Shown in pieces: positions 19,572 to 30,332 of a stretch of DNA of 64,000 nt. Below the pieces are notes generated by a model. That model made no database searches, was not told where the DNA came from, and saw only the letters and a program-made list of their open reading frames with translations. Numbering within the stretch: the first letter of the stretch is position 1; every line of letters begins with the position of its first letter. Position numbers and translations under genes: made by a program. This DNA comes from Bacteroidota bacterium (lineage in GTDB: Bacteria; Bacteroidota; Bacteroidia; Chitinophagales; Chitinophagaceae), in contig JADJZY010000003.1 of the NCBI GenBank assembly GCA_016715505.1, positions 1 through 64,000 on the forward strand. Direction: 5' to 3'.

Positions 19572-21448
19572 ATGTGCGGTATTGCTGGAATTATAGCCAA
19601 AGACAAAGGGTTGGTAACACAAGAGCGTTTAAAGCGGATGACCGATGTGATTGCTCATCGGGGACCGGATGGTGAAGGACAATGGATCTCATCAAACGCC
19701 GAAGTTGGACTGGGACACCGACGATTGTCTATTATTGATTTAAGCCATGAGGCCGATCAACCCATGCATTATTTAGATCGTTACTCGATCGTTTTTAATG
19801 GAGAAATATACAATTATATTGAGCTGAAGGAAACCTTGCTTAAACAGGGCTATCAATTTCGAACGGCTTCGGACACGGAGGTATTAATGGCCCTTTATCA
19901 TCGGGACGGAGAACAATGTTTGCAATTACTGGATGGTATGTTTTCATTCGTTTTATATGACGAACAGAAACAAACCATTTTTTGTGCCCGAGATCGATTT
20001 GGCGAAAAGCCCTTTTTTTATAGCTACGAAAAGGGCAAACACTTTTATTTCGGAAGTGAAATGAAATGTTTATGGGCAGGTGGAATTGCGAAGAAGGTGA
20101 ATGAACAAATGATGTTCAACTATTTGGCTTATGGTACCTTGGATAATCATCATGATCAGAGCCAAACATTTTTGAAGGATGTACCCGTTTACCACATGCG
20201 CATTGTCTGTTGCTAAATTTGAGTGACCTCACCATACACATTAAACCATATTATAACATCCGCTATAATGAGGTTAATCAACATATTGGTGTGGACCAAG
20301 CCGCGGAGCAGTTTCGGGAAATTTTTTATACCTCTGTAAAAAGAAGACTTCGAAGCGATGTTACTGTTGGAAGCAGCTTAAGTGGAGGATTAGATAGCAG
20401 CTTGGTTGTTTGTATCATCGATGAACTAAAAAAGGGAACAGCACAAAAACAAAATACTTTCAGCGCCGTATTTCCGGGATTCAAAAAGGATGAGCGCAAA
20501 TATATGGATTATGTAATTGCCAAAACGAATGTAGAACCTCATTTTGTAACACCGACCGACGAAAGTATGATTGCCGATTTACAAAAAGTATGTTGGCATC
20601 AGGAAGAACCATTTGGAAGCGCCAGTATTTATGTTCAGTATCGGGTGATGCAATTGGCAAAAGAGCATCAGGTAACTGTATTATTGGATGGGCAGGGTGC
20701 AGATGAATTATTGGCCGGATATCATGGTTATTATACCCAATATTTTGCGGAGTTAAAATCCGGGAATCCATCCAAATATCAATCCGAATTAAATAGCTAC
20801 CACGAACTGATGCAAGGGAACCAGATTAATCCGAATCAGCATCAGGGTATTGCCAACAAAGTAAAGCAAGCTGCACTGCGACATATTCCGAAAATCAGAG
20901 AACGTTACGAAGATTATAAACAACTGACGAAGCCCTTTTTCCATAAAGATTTTTATAGCAGTTTTGCGAACAAATCCTTACCCAATATCTATGATTTTAA
21001 TTCGCTTCAGGAGGCCTTATACCATTCCACCTTTTCACGGGGTTTGCAGGAGTTGCTTCGATATGCGGATCGAAATAGTATGGCCCATAGCCGTGAAGTA
21101 AGACTTCCATTTTTATCACACGAGCTGGTGGATTTTCTGTTTACCTTGCCTTCCTCTTTTAAAATTCATCAGGGTTGGACCAAATGGATCATGCGTCATA
21201 GTTTTAACCAAATCATGCCGCCTGAAATCACCTGGAGAAAAGATAAAATTGGATATGAACCTCCTCAAAAATCCTGGATGGACCCTCCAAAAATTCACGA
21301 GAATACTGTAACAGCAAAAGAATCAATTATACAGATGGGCATCCTATCGCCAAAGGTTTTGAACCGAAAAATTGAATCAGAAGAAAGTAATATTTCACGG
21401 GGAAACAATTGGCGTTTGCTGATGTGTGGGCACTTACTTGAAAGTTAG
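19572..21448 (+). CDS. asnB: Asparagine synthase (glutamine-hydrolysing), frameshifted
   Basis: About 625 residues. The N-terminal class II glutaminase starts with the catalytic Cys (MCGIAGIIAKDKG) and has IAHRGPDGEGQW and RLSIIDLSHEADQPM. The C-terminal synthetase domain has the PP-loop SLSGGLDSSLVV and LLDGQGADELLAGYHGYY. The frame breaks around 20181-20188; one base restores PHAHCLLLNLSDL. In a sugar-polymer cluster such enzymes often amidate uronic acids on the glycan rather than make free asparagine; this is inference from context. Confidence 0.9.
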
Positions 21449-21457
21449 ATTAAACAC

Positions 21458-22618
21458 ATGAAATCGGATCAGAGCATTTTATTGTATTTTCCGTTGGATA
21501 TACGAATGAAGGAATCGGGGATTGCAGGTAAATGTCGAGGGATCATTCATGCTTTTCAACAGAATTATACGATTGATTATATCAGTGCCTCCGATGCGGG
21601 TTTCTATTTGAATGATCAATTACTTTACGATTGTAATTCGAATAAATCAGTTAAATTGAAATATCGTTTTACAGAACGAACAATCGGTTATTATTCGCCG
21701 CTGCTGCCTTTACTGGATGAAAAAAAATATGATGCGCTCTATTTTCGCTTTCATTATTTTATTACGCCGAAACTGATTTTATTTTTAAAAAAGTTGAGGC
21801 ATAAAAATCCAGATATTCGAATTTTCGTGGAAATTCCCACTTATCCCTATCAATCCGAACTTTATAATTGGATGGCTCAGGTTAGATATTATTTCGGTAT
21901 TTTATTATTGCCCTTTTTTCGAAAGTATGTCGATCGAATTGTCACCGTTTCCAAACATCAACAAATTTTTGGTATCCCAACGATCAATATTTCCAATGGC
22001 TACTATTCGGAATTATTTCGAAAAATAGATCCCATACCGGAGGTTCAACAACAAGGTTTTCATATTGGCATGATTGCTAATTTCAATGCCTGGCATGGAC
22101 CAGACATTCTTATTGAAAGTATCATTCAGTACTACCAAAAAAATGACCCTAAAAAAGAAGTATTTTTACATATGATTGGAGACGGTGAAATTTTAGAACA
22201 GTGTAAAATTCGTGTTCAGGAATGTGGCCTGAATGACAAAGTTTATTTTTATTATAAAATCAATCGACCTGAGATTCTTGATATCAGCAAAAAGATTCAT
22301 GTAATGGTGGGCACTTTAGGGCATCACCGAAAAAATATTCATTTAGATTCTTCACTGAAGTCGAGAGAATATGCAGTTTTAGGCAAACCCTTGATTTTGA
22401 AAACACCCGATCCTGATTTTCCGCCCACACTCCCTTTTGTAAAATATTTTCCCGATGACCAGAGCTTACTCGATGTAGAAGAAATTATTTTATTCTATGA
22501 TCAACTCAAAGAAAAAGATCCGGAATATGCCCTTAAAATTCATCAATATGCATTGAGTAATTTGGGTTGGGACGTGAAACTCAAACCAATTTTTGAACAG
22601 ATAAACACTTCGCATTGA
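21458..22618 (+). CDS. GT4-type glycosyltransferase
   Basis: 386 residues, frame intact. Starts 10 bases after asnB. An N-terminal half with DALYFRFHYFITPKLILFLKK and IRIFVEIPTYPYQSEL precedes a GT4-like C-terminal Rossmann half: GFHIGMIANFNAWHGPDILIES, LHMIGDGEILEQCKIRV, SLKSREYAVLGKPLILK. This resembles the GT-B retaining group in polysaccharide clusters. Substrates unknown. The gene is AT-rich compared with the housekeeping genes. Confidence 0.8.
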   Translation: MKSDQSILLYFPLDIRMKESGIAGKCRGIIHAFQQNYTIDYISASDAGFYLNDQLLYDCNSNKSVKLKYRFTERTIGYYSPLLPLLDEKKYDALYFRFHYFITPKLILFLKKLRHKNPDIRIFVEIPTYPYQSELYNWMAQVRYYFGILLLPFFRKYVDRIVTVSKHQQIFGIPTINISNGYYSELFRKIDPIPEVQQQGFHIGMIANFNAWHGPDILIESIIQYYQKNDPKKEVFLHMIGDGEILEQCKIRVQECGLNDKVYFYYKINRPEILDISKKIHVMVGTLGHHRKNIHLDSSLKSREYAVLGKPLILKTPDPDFPPTLPFVKYFPDDQSLLDVEEIILFYDQLKEKDPEYALKIHQYALSNLGWDVKLKPIFEQINTSH

Positions 22619-22684
22619 TTCCTCCATTGAATGAATAATAATGATAACCATACTGCTAAATTTTTTATTTAATCTGTCATTGGA

Positions 22685-23941
22685 TTGAAGCATGAAGACT
22701 CTAAAATGAAACATGAAAACAATCAAATAAGGGTGCTGATTTTGGGGGAATATTTTCCACCCAATCCTAATACGGCTGCGTCCAGGTTGCATTCGTTTTT
22801 TCGTTTCCTGCCGGAATACGGCATCACACCTGTTGTTTTTTGCAGAAAGGAATCCATAAAATTTAAAAGTCCGATTCAACAAACCGGTAATTCCGAGGTA
22901 CATTATGTACAAGTAACACCAGATTTTTATGAAAGAAATATTCCACGGCTGAAAAATAAAATACTGAAAAATATCCTGGTTGCAATTTCACTGGTGTTTG
23001 AAAATAGTCGGTTTAAACGTAAACATGATCAGTATAAAACAGCCATTACAAAATATTTATTGAATCATTCTGTAGATCTGATTTTGGCAAGTGGCACTCC
23101 CTTTTTGATGTTCTCTGTGGCTTCAGAAATAAATCAGGAATTCAAAATCCCATGGATTGCCGATTACCGGGACGATTGGAGTACCAATCGTGTATTTAAC
23201 ACCAATCGATTGGCACTATGGCTTCGTTGGTTCGATAGTAGGCGTGAAAAGAAATTTACAAAGAATGCCAGTTGTTTTACTACTGTTTCTAATATTCTGC
23301 GCCAAAGGATTGAAAAGAGTATTGGCAAAAAAGGTTATTTAGTTGAAAATGGTTTTTGGGAGTATCCGGAAATTCAAATTGTGTCGGGCAAACCGCTTAG
23401 CATGTTATATGCAGGAAGCATTTACAACTCGCAGGATTTAAATTTTTTAAATCAAACCATTCAATTACTCAAAGCGCAAAACATCCGGCAAGTGGAATTT
23501 ATTTTTCGGGGCAGCCAGCCTGATCTATTGGTGCATATGGATCAGACTTATGTAAAAATACTTCCAAGAGTTACACGTGAAAAAGCTTGGGCCTTTATTT
23601 CAAATGCAGATATTCTGCTGTATATCTCATTTAAATCCGGCAATGAAATTTTAAAGGGTGTTCCTGCCAGTAAATTATACGACTATATTTCTTCCCGCAA
23701 ACCCATTCTTGTACAAGAAAGTGATCAGGATATTGTTGAAGAAAAATTGAGTCAATCCGGTCAGGGATTGTTTTGCGAAAGTCCGGAAAAAATGGTTGAA
23801 TATATTTTAAGCTATAAAAGGCAAAAGGAAACACAAGGATACATCACACCGATAGATATTCCTGCAACTTTTTTAGCTCAAAACAGCAGGAAATATCAAG
23901 CTTATCTTTTAAGTGAAGTGATTAAAAAACATTTGCAATGA
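22685..23941 (+). CDS. GT4-type glycosyltransferase
   Basis: 418 residues from the first ATG; the second ATG at 22706 is also possible. N-terminal ILGEYFPPNPNTAASRLHSF and PWIADYRDDWSTN are typical of the WbuB-like GT4 group; C-terminal LSMLYAGSIYNSQDL and GVPASKLYDYISSRKPILVQ are the nucleotide-sugar-binding side. Its stop overlaps the start of the next gene (ATGA at 23938-23941), showing translational coupling. Frame intact. Confidence 0.82.
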   Translation: MKHEDSKMKHENNQIRVLILGEYFPPNPNTAASRLHSFFRFLPEYGITPVVFCRKESIKFKSPIQQTGNSEVHYVQVTPDFYERNIPRLKNKILKNILVAISLVFENSRFKRKHDQYKTAITKYLLNHSVDLILASGTPFLMFSVASEINQEFKIPWIADYRDDWSTNRVFNTNRLALWLRWFDSRREKKFTKNASCFTTVSNILRQRIEKSIGKKGYLVENGFWEYPEIQIVSGKPLSMLYAGSIYNSQDLNFLNQTIQLLKAQNIRQVEFIFRGSQPDLLVHMDQTYVKILPRVTREKAWAFISNADILLYISFKSGNEILKGVPASKLYDYISSRKPILVQESDQDIVEEKLSQSGQGLFCESPEKMVEYILSYKRQKETQGYITPIDIPATFLAQNSRKYQAYLLSEVIKKHLQ

Positions 23942-24861
23942 AAGCCTGGCCGAAAGTGAGTGTACAAATTCCTTGTTACCGTCAAGAGAATGAAATTATT
24001 CGGGCTATTCAGAGTGCATTGAGCCAGGATTATCCCAATCTTGAAGTGGTTGTGTGTGACGATCGCAGTCCTGATTCTACATTTCAACAAGCCCAATCCA
24101 TTGAGGATCCCAGATTGAGCGTGCATCAAAATGTACAGAATCTGGGAAGGGTAGGGAACTACCGAAGATTGTTATATGAACTTGTATCGGGAGAATGGGT
24201 GGTGAATTTGGATGGAGATGATTGGTTTACAGATGTTCAATTTATTTCCCGGGCCATGGAAGTGTTGTTAAAACACCCGGATGTTGTTTTTTACCATGCC
24301 AATCAAAAGAACCTCAAGGCTGTTAAAAAATATTGCCAATCCGAATACATCGATGAACATCATCTCAAAATGGATGGGATGAATTATCTAACGAATCATC
24401 ACTTCGTTCGGTATTTTAATCACCTGAGTACCATTTATAACCGTAGTTTGGCCATGAAGGCAAACTTCTATTCAATGGATGCCCTGAATGCAGACTTTAC
24501 TTCCATCATGCGTTTATGTTGTCATGGTGCCATCATTCAAAGTAATTATTCTGTAGGAACCTGGAACCTCAATGCAGGAAGTGCATCGCTAAAATACTTT
24601 GAAGATTCAGAGATGAATAAAAATAAGATGGCATTATCTGCCCTGACTGATTACCTTTCACTTACACAAGACCCTTCTATTTGTAAAGTCATTTTGAATA
24701 ATCTAATTTCATTACAAGATTATTTTTGTTTTCAGGCCAAGATGTTGTTATTGCCGAAATTCGAGGCCTTTAAGTTGCTCTTTAAACAATTCCGATTCAG
24801 AAAGGATTATTTTCAATTACTTCTATTCTTCGTATACAAACGCCTATTCCTCGGAAAATAA
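23938..24861 (+). CDS. GT2-family glycosyltransferase
   Basis: 307 residues. GT-A fold: VSVQIPCYRQENEIIRAIQSALSQDYPNLEVVVCDDRSPDST, then the DxD-type metal site VNLDGDDWF. The C-terminal part lacks long membrane helices, so it probably acts at the membrane face as a peripheral enzyme. It overlaps the preceding gene by four bases. About 180 bases without a gene follow, holding a possible promoter for the next one. Confidence 0.85.
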   Translation: MKAWPKVSVQIPCYRQENEIIRAIQSALSQDYPNLEVVVCDDRSPDSTFQQAQSIEDPRLSVHQNVQNLGRVGNYRRLLYELVSGEWVVNLDGDDWFTDVQFISRAMEVLLKHPDVVFYHANQKNLKAVKKYCQSEYIDEHHLKMDGMNYLTNHHFVRYFNHLSTIYNRSLAMKANFYSMDALNADFTSIMRLCCHGAIIQSNYSVGTWNLNAGSASLKYFEDSEMNKNKMALSALTDYLSLTQDPSICKVILNNLISLQDYFCFQAKMLLLPKFEAFKLLFKQFRFRKDYFQLLLFFVYKRLFLGK

Positions 24862-24948
24862 ATTCTTAAGTATGGGTTTGTAATTATAGCAGCCTCTTTG
24901 ATACGAATGGATTCTAATAAAAATGGAATTGATTGATGTCATAGAATT

Positions 24949-24982
24949 TTTAATCATGTAACACTCACATCTATTACTTTTG
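24949..24982 (+). promoter_or_regulatory. Putative Bacteroidota-type promoter
   Basis: TACTTTTG at 24975-24982 fits TAnnTTTG, with TTTA about 22 bases upstream. It is 64 bases before the glycosyltransferase at 25046. By-eye match only. Confidence 0.35.
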
Positions 24983-25045
24983 TCCGAACGACGATACCCC
25001 TGAAGTTAGGTCAAACCCCATTAATTTGATTGATTCCTGTTTGAG

Positions 25046-26161
25046 ATGATTTTACACCTGATAAACAATTTGAATACCGGAGGCGCTGAGAAACTCATGG
25101 CCACCCTTTTACCTGAATTAAAAAGTATGGGTGAAAATCCGGTTGTTGTTTGTTTAAATAATCATCACGATGAAACCATTTATCAAAAATTAAAAGAAGC
25201 TGCCATTCCGGTTTATGCTTTAAAAATTATTGGAAGTATCTATGATTTTAGGTTGATTTTAGCTTGGGTCGACTTATAAAAAAGTTGAATCCCGAAATGA
25301 TTCATGTGCACTTGTTCCCCTCATTTTACTGGTTGGCCATTTGTAAAATCCTTTTCCGCATAAAAATTCCACTTTTGGCTACAGAGCACGGAACATATAA
25401 TCGACGGATGAATCATCCGTTATTCGGATTGATTGAGAAAGTAATTTACAAACAGTATCATCATATAATCTGTATTTCAAATGGGGTCTTAGATGCGATG
25501 CATCAAAGATTTCCAAACTTATCATGCGAAGTTATCTTCAATGGCATTCCCCTAAAACCTTTCAGGCTGCTCAAATTTCCACAAGCGGTGAACCGAATCA
25601 TTTTCTCAAGCCTCCAATTTGTCAGAAAGACCAACCGTTTATTATCTGTTGGCAGGCTGGTTAAAGAAAAAGAATCATGAAACACTGATTCGGGTAATGG
25701 CTAAAATTGCCGAAGGAATTTCATTTGACTATAGCAGGTGAGGGCGATGAGCGGGGAAGAATCGAACAACTTATCCAGGAACTCCAAGTAGCAAATCAAA
25801 TAACTATGTTAGGCAATGTTGCAGACGTGGTTAAATTGATACAAGAAACAGACATCGGCCTGCTTTGCTCAAAACAGGAAGGGTTTGGATTAGCTGCTGT
25901 GGAAATAATGGCCGGTAAAAAGCCTGTCGTCTTACAAGAATTCCAGGTCTAGCCGAATTAATTCCTGACACTTCGCTTTCTGCCGATGTTGGTGATGTTG
26001 ATAAAATCAGTGCAATTATTCTTCGATTAAACGCGGACACCACCTATTACGAAACTATGGCTGAGAAATGTTTTGAAAAAGCTCAATTATTTTCAATACA
26101 AAAAATGGCCCAAGGATATTTTTCATGCTATCAAGACTTAGAAAAAATGATGATGCGTTGA
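25046..26161 (+). CDS. GT4-family glycosyltransferase, at least three frameshifts
   Basis: About 372 residues when pieced together. Fragment one (25046-25279): MILHLINNLNTGGAEKLMAT, the GGAE donor-fold start of GT4 enzymes. Fragment two (25264-25680): MIHVHLFPSFYWLA, LLATEHGTYNRRM, HIICISNGVLDAM, then LLSVGRLVKEKES. Fragment three (25707-25952): HLTIAGEGDERGRIEQL, IGLLCSKQEGFGLAAVE. The final part, in another frame, ends at the stop 26159-26161 (KMAQGYFSCYQDLEKM). Order and spacing match one GT4 protein. The breaks near 25270, 25680-25710 and 25940 look like single-base errors. Confidence 0.78.
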
Positions 26162-26213
26162 TGATTATTTTGTGAAATAAACGCAAATTTTCCTTTAACC
26201 GCAGAAAAATTTT

Positions 26214-27302
26214 TCAAAATACTGATAAGATACATAGCTCATCAAAGACTAAATACAGAGCCAATGGCATAACGATTACCGGAAGTTGCCAATATGACTG
26301 AAGCATACCCAATTTCTGTAAAGAATAATGACCATTGAAATCGCAATTGGGTGCAGGCAATATAATCCATGGAGTATACTTCCCCCATTTCGTAATTCCT
26401 TTAAAGTTTCCCATTTTGAACCACGAATTTTCTGAAAAATTCTGCTCCAAAATGATCCAGATGAAGAAAAAAGATATGATGATTCGTTTAAATAAAAGCA
26501 GAAGCGGAATTTCGAAAAAAAGTTCCACTTTGAAGAAGAATAAAATTAAAACAAACAAATAAGGCATTACCAGATATGGACCTTTCATTTGTTTTAAATA
26601 TTGCAAAAATTTTGGACTTCTGATTGTCAAATAAGCGCCCAAACCACCCATGGCCATATCGGCTATAACGCCGAGGGTATGTACTTCAATGGTTTGTATA
26701 TTTCCAAGATTGATACCCCGGAAGAGGGTTGAAAGCACTAATACCCCAATAAAGATATATTGGTAGAATCGTGACGGAATAAAAGCGAATAGTAGGGGCC
26801 AGATTAAATAAAACTGTTCCTCGATGGCTACACTCCATAACACAGCTAAGGCCGTTAGAACAGGAGATCCGTTTTCGATAATATTAAAGTTGTTTAAAAA
26901 CAAACTACAAAGCAAGGGGTCGGCTGTTTCAGCACTTACTTTACCAATGAGGGGCTTTAATACCGGCATTAAAACAAATGAATAAATAACTATCAGATAG
27001 TAAAGCGGCCAAATACGTAAAATCCTTCGCATATAAAACGAACCTACATGAACTTTTCCTGTGTATTCACGCTCTTTCATCAACAAATAGGTGATTAGAA
27101 ACCCACTTAGCACAAAGAAAAATGAAACGCCTATCGTAGAACCTTCAGAAAAAAGTCTTATGCGCCAAAATGAATACCATTCTGGTTCTTGAATACCGGA
27201 TATTTCACCTCCAATCGCATGGGTCAGGAAAACAATGAAGAACGATAAAAAACGAAATCCATCCAGATTGGGAAAAAATATTTTATCTCTTTGTTCGGAC
27301 AT
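26214..27302 (-). CDS. Acyltransferase family 3 (OafA/YrhL-like) membrane protein, C-terminus frameshifted
   Basis: 362 residues as written. Integral membrane O-acyltransferase of the sort that acetylates surface polysaccharides. Signatures are NLDGFRFLSFFIVFLTHA, STIGVSFFFVLSGFLITYLL and FYMRRILRIWPLYYLIVI, with about ten hydrophobic segments. After GITKWGKYT (near 26370) other frames continue the family better (HGLYCLHPIAISMVIILY, then SYVSYQYFEKFFLRLKE), so the last 60 or so residues are out of frame and the real stop lies somewhat further left. Encoded opposite to the glycosyltransferases and tail-to-tail with the previous one. Confidence 0.8.
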   Translation of the reverse strand: MSEQRDKIFFPNLDGFRFLSFFIVFLTHAIGGEISGIQEPEWYSFWRIRLFSEGSTIGVSFFFVLSGFLITYLLMKEREYTGKVHVGSFYMRRILRIWPLYYLIVIYSFVLMPVLKPLIGKVSAETADPLLCSLFLNNFNIIENGSPVLTALAVLWSVAIEEQFYLIWPLLFAFIPSRFYQYIFIGVLVLSTLFRGINLGNIQTIEVHTLGVIADMAMGGLGAYLTIRSPKFLQYLKQMKGPYLVMPYLFVLILFFFKVELFFEIPLLLLFKRIIISFFFIWIILEQNFSENSWFKMGNFKGITKWGKYTPWIILPAPNCDFNGHYSLQKLGMLQSYWQLPVIVMPLALYLVFDELCILSVF

Positions 27303-27447
27303 TATTTTAAAATCTCTGGCGGTTCCTCAATGAATACAATTAGCAGCCAATCATATTCGGACAAATATAGAATGAAGGCTTACTTTATCCTAATTCCACT
27401 TCAATTTTTGGTCAAATCATTTCTTCAAAACAATTACCTTTACCTCT

Positions 27448-28744
27448 ATGTCGTCCATGGTTATTTCGCCCGACTTGGGCCCGATCCCTCAGTCAAAGTC
27501 GGCAGTGATATTCAAAAATATTCTGATTGGTCTTTTAGCTTTTATCATTTCTTTTGATAGTATGAATGTATTTGGGCTCATCAGTCCGGGTAACCTCATA
27601 CTCAATGGGCTCAAAATTGTCCTTTTGTTTTTTCTATTGACCTACATTTATACTTTTCGCCAACACATTCAAAATAGAGACATTTTGTTGGTTTTAGTTC
27701 TCCTTCCATTTTTCTTGATCTATTTCGCAGAAGGAAATCCGGTAATTGCAACTCTGAAGTGTATTTCAAGGTTTGGCTCTACAATTACATTTCTTTTAAT
27801 TCCCAATGAATGGAAGAAAAGGGTTGTGCATTTTTGGTTCAATTTTTCGTAATTGGTCTTATTCCAGGGTTAATCATTCACATTTTAAAACTCACGTTAG
27901 GTATTGATTTTCCGATTATTGAGTTAACGAATATTTTGGGTGAAAAATATGATTCGCATTTTCTATTATACTTTTATGATCGTTGGAATTATATCCGATT
28001 CAACAGCTTATATGACGAACCGGGTGTTGTGGGAACCTTTGTGGTTTTATTTTTACTCTTCTATCATGAGCCGGTGAAAAAATGGAAAAAAGCCACTTTA
28101 TGGCTTGGAGGAATCGCTACTTTGTCTTTTTATTTTTTTGTAAGTATTCCAATGATTCTTAGCCTCAAGATGCTCCACAAAGGCAAAAAATTATCCTTAT
28201 TGTTATTTATTCTTTTGGGAATTGTTTTAATGACAAATAGTAGCAGTATTATTCGTTATATTTTAAGTACTACAAATCAGTCTCCAGTATACCAGGATCT
28301 AATTTTCAGGCCATAAAATCCCGAATATCTTTTGATGAAAATTCTGATGGCCCTGTAGAATTTCAAACGAATAGAGTTCATGCAGATACCTATAACTTTG
28401 AGAAATTTATTAATGATGATTGGGTTTCAATCACATTTGGCAATGTGTTAACCAAGGGTCGAGAGGAATTTACGGCATTAACAACCGGTGGTTTAGGTCA
28501 GGAGATTTTCTTATACGATTATGGTATTTTATTATATCTAGCAGGGTTTCTTTTTATGTTTTTATTGGCTTACGTTCCATGGAATAATGGTTGGTTGTAT
28601 ACATTCGTTGCATTTATTTTGATTTGCTTGTGTTTTTATCAACGGCCATTTATCTATCGGGCCGACTTTTTATGTATCATCTATATGGGCTCTTTATCAT
28701 ATGCCTCTATGTTGAAACGAAAGAAAAAATCGCTTGTTCTTTAG
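27448..28744 (+). CDS. Wzy/O-antigen ligase-like polymerase, frameshifted
   Basis: About 432 residues in three frames: 27448-27852, 27810-28316 and 28445-28744 (with open reading continuing back to about 28316). It is highly hydrophobic with many membrane helices and a long non-membrane loop near WNYIRFNSLYDEPGVVGTF, the usual layout of Wzy polymerases and WaaL-type ligases. The loop motif DEPGVVGT is characteristic of the O-antigen polymerase/ligase group. The start at 27448 is uncertain. Breaks near 27815 and 28310 are probably single-base errors. It would polymerise the repeat unit built by the cluster's transferases. Confidence 0.7.
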
Positions 28745-30173
28745 TTTTTTGAGCAAAACTCCCGGATACGTATTCTTTGTAAATGTAATGTTGGGGTACT
28801 TTATAAAAATGGTCGGTTTTTTTGGAGTCTTTTTGGACAGTAATAAATTTGTTGTTGCTAAACTGAACTTTTTGTTGTTGACAGCTTAATAAAAATAACA
28901 ACCTATCTGGATTTCTTTCCGGGAAAATGCCATAAAAACCTTGGGATGTATATTCTATTGTATTAAAACGTACAACTGATCCTTCATGGATTTTTGAATC
29001 GGAAAAAAAGTTAATCAGACCGCTATATTTCGACATCACCCTGGCTGCAGTTTGGAAATTCATTGGAATTCCCCAATTGCTAATATAATTATTTTCAATA
29101 CTCAAAGGATTTTGATGTTTTAGATGCGTATTCATTGGCCAAACCAAAATACCAACCTCACTCCCCGTCATTTTATTATATCTGATTTGCATGCCTCCTC
29201 TGGAATTTTCGAAATGAAGATTTCGATCATAGCCATGAATGCGATTTCTGATGATCTGAATGTTTTCCGTTTGAAAATCTGTTGCAATCCCACATCTACC
29301 ATAAAACTGTGTTTCATATAGGTTATTATAGATGATATTATTGAATACAGCACCTTTTGCAACGCAAGACAATAATATCCCATCTCCATAATGATCAAAC
29401 TGTTTATTTGGTGTTTCAAAAAATTGCTGCCCCCAACAATTGTAAATTATATTGTTGTATACCTCGGCATATTGAGCCCGAATGGAGGTATCAGAATTTT
29501 TATTAAAATCCTGACTAGCAACCAAGATAGCTTGGCCATATAGGTTTCGGAATTTGCAGTTGGCAATATGAACATACTTTAAATTGAGGGCGGCAATGGC
29601 GCATACAGCAAGTCCTGGTGGATTTTTACGCGATTTAAAAAAGTCGCCGGTGTTTCCGAAAAGTATTTTCCGTCAAATTCTAAGTCCTCCACTCGAAGTT
29701 CGTATTTCACCCCGGATTGGAATAGCACTTTGTCATGATACAAACTAACTGTTGATTCTCAACATAAACCGGAGCTATAATAGAACCATTTCCGTATATA
29801 GAGATGGCTATGGGACCTGATCGATAAGGATCAATTACAACATTTTTGTTGATATAGTAATTGCCTTTTGGAATTCGAATTGTGCCGCCACCCTTCTGGA
29901 TTGCTAAATTGACTGCATATTGAAGTTTTTCTGTGATGTTTTTAAATACAAATTTTTTCCCCTGAAAAGTTGTTTCCTTATTTTCCATACCCACGGTATC
30001 AAGAGTAATCACAAAAGATGAAGCGATAAAGTTTTTCCTTGGCAATGGGAGATTTTTCACTGGAGCAGGCAAAAAGTATCCACTTGAGCCAGTGCCTGAA
30101 ATGGAAGCAATGAAATGAGTATTGGTAAATAAAATTTTACTACACATCCCGAAAGCTTTTTCAAGAAGTTCAT
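28707..30173 (-). CDS. Secreted right-handed parallel beta-helix protein, frameshifted
   Basis: About 489 residues. The ATG at 30171-30173 opens a Sec signal peptide (MNFLKKLSGCVV..., LPILISLLPFQALAQ). The frame then breaks in a T run after VDTF; one more T gives LPAPVKNLPLP. The piece at 29707-30147 has QKGGGTIRIPKGNYYINK, the standard first rung of pectate-lyase-like helices. Two more breaks near 29720 and 29650 pass through VKYELRVEDLEFDGKYFS into KYVHIANCKFRNLYGQAIL. The part at 28707-29525 has repeated rungs (EVYNNIIYN, GAVFNNIIYNN, NIQIIRNRIHG, LSIENNYISNWG). It may cleave or epimerise the cluster's polysaccharide, by analogy with alginate enzymes. It overlaps the end of the polymerase gene by 38 bases. 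Confidence 0.75.
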
Positions 30174-30332
30174 CTTCTTAACTGTTTTCAAAGGTGAAAA
30201 ATCTTCGGAATATCCGGTGAACAAAAATCTGATTGTAACATCTGTTTTTCATTTGTCTTAAAGTAGATTTGTTGGCAACTCATAAACACAAAGATATCCG
30301 AATCTTCTCTTTTGGGCCTCTTGTTTAAAACT

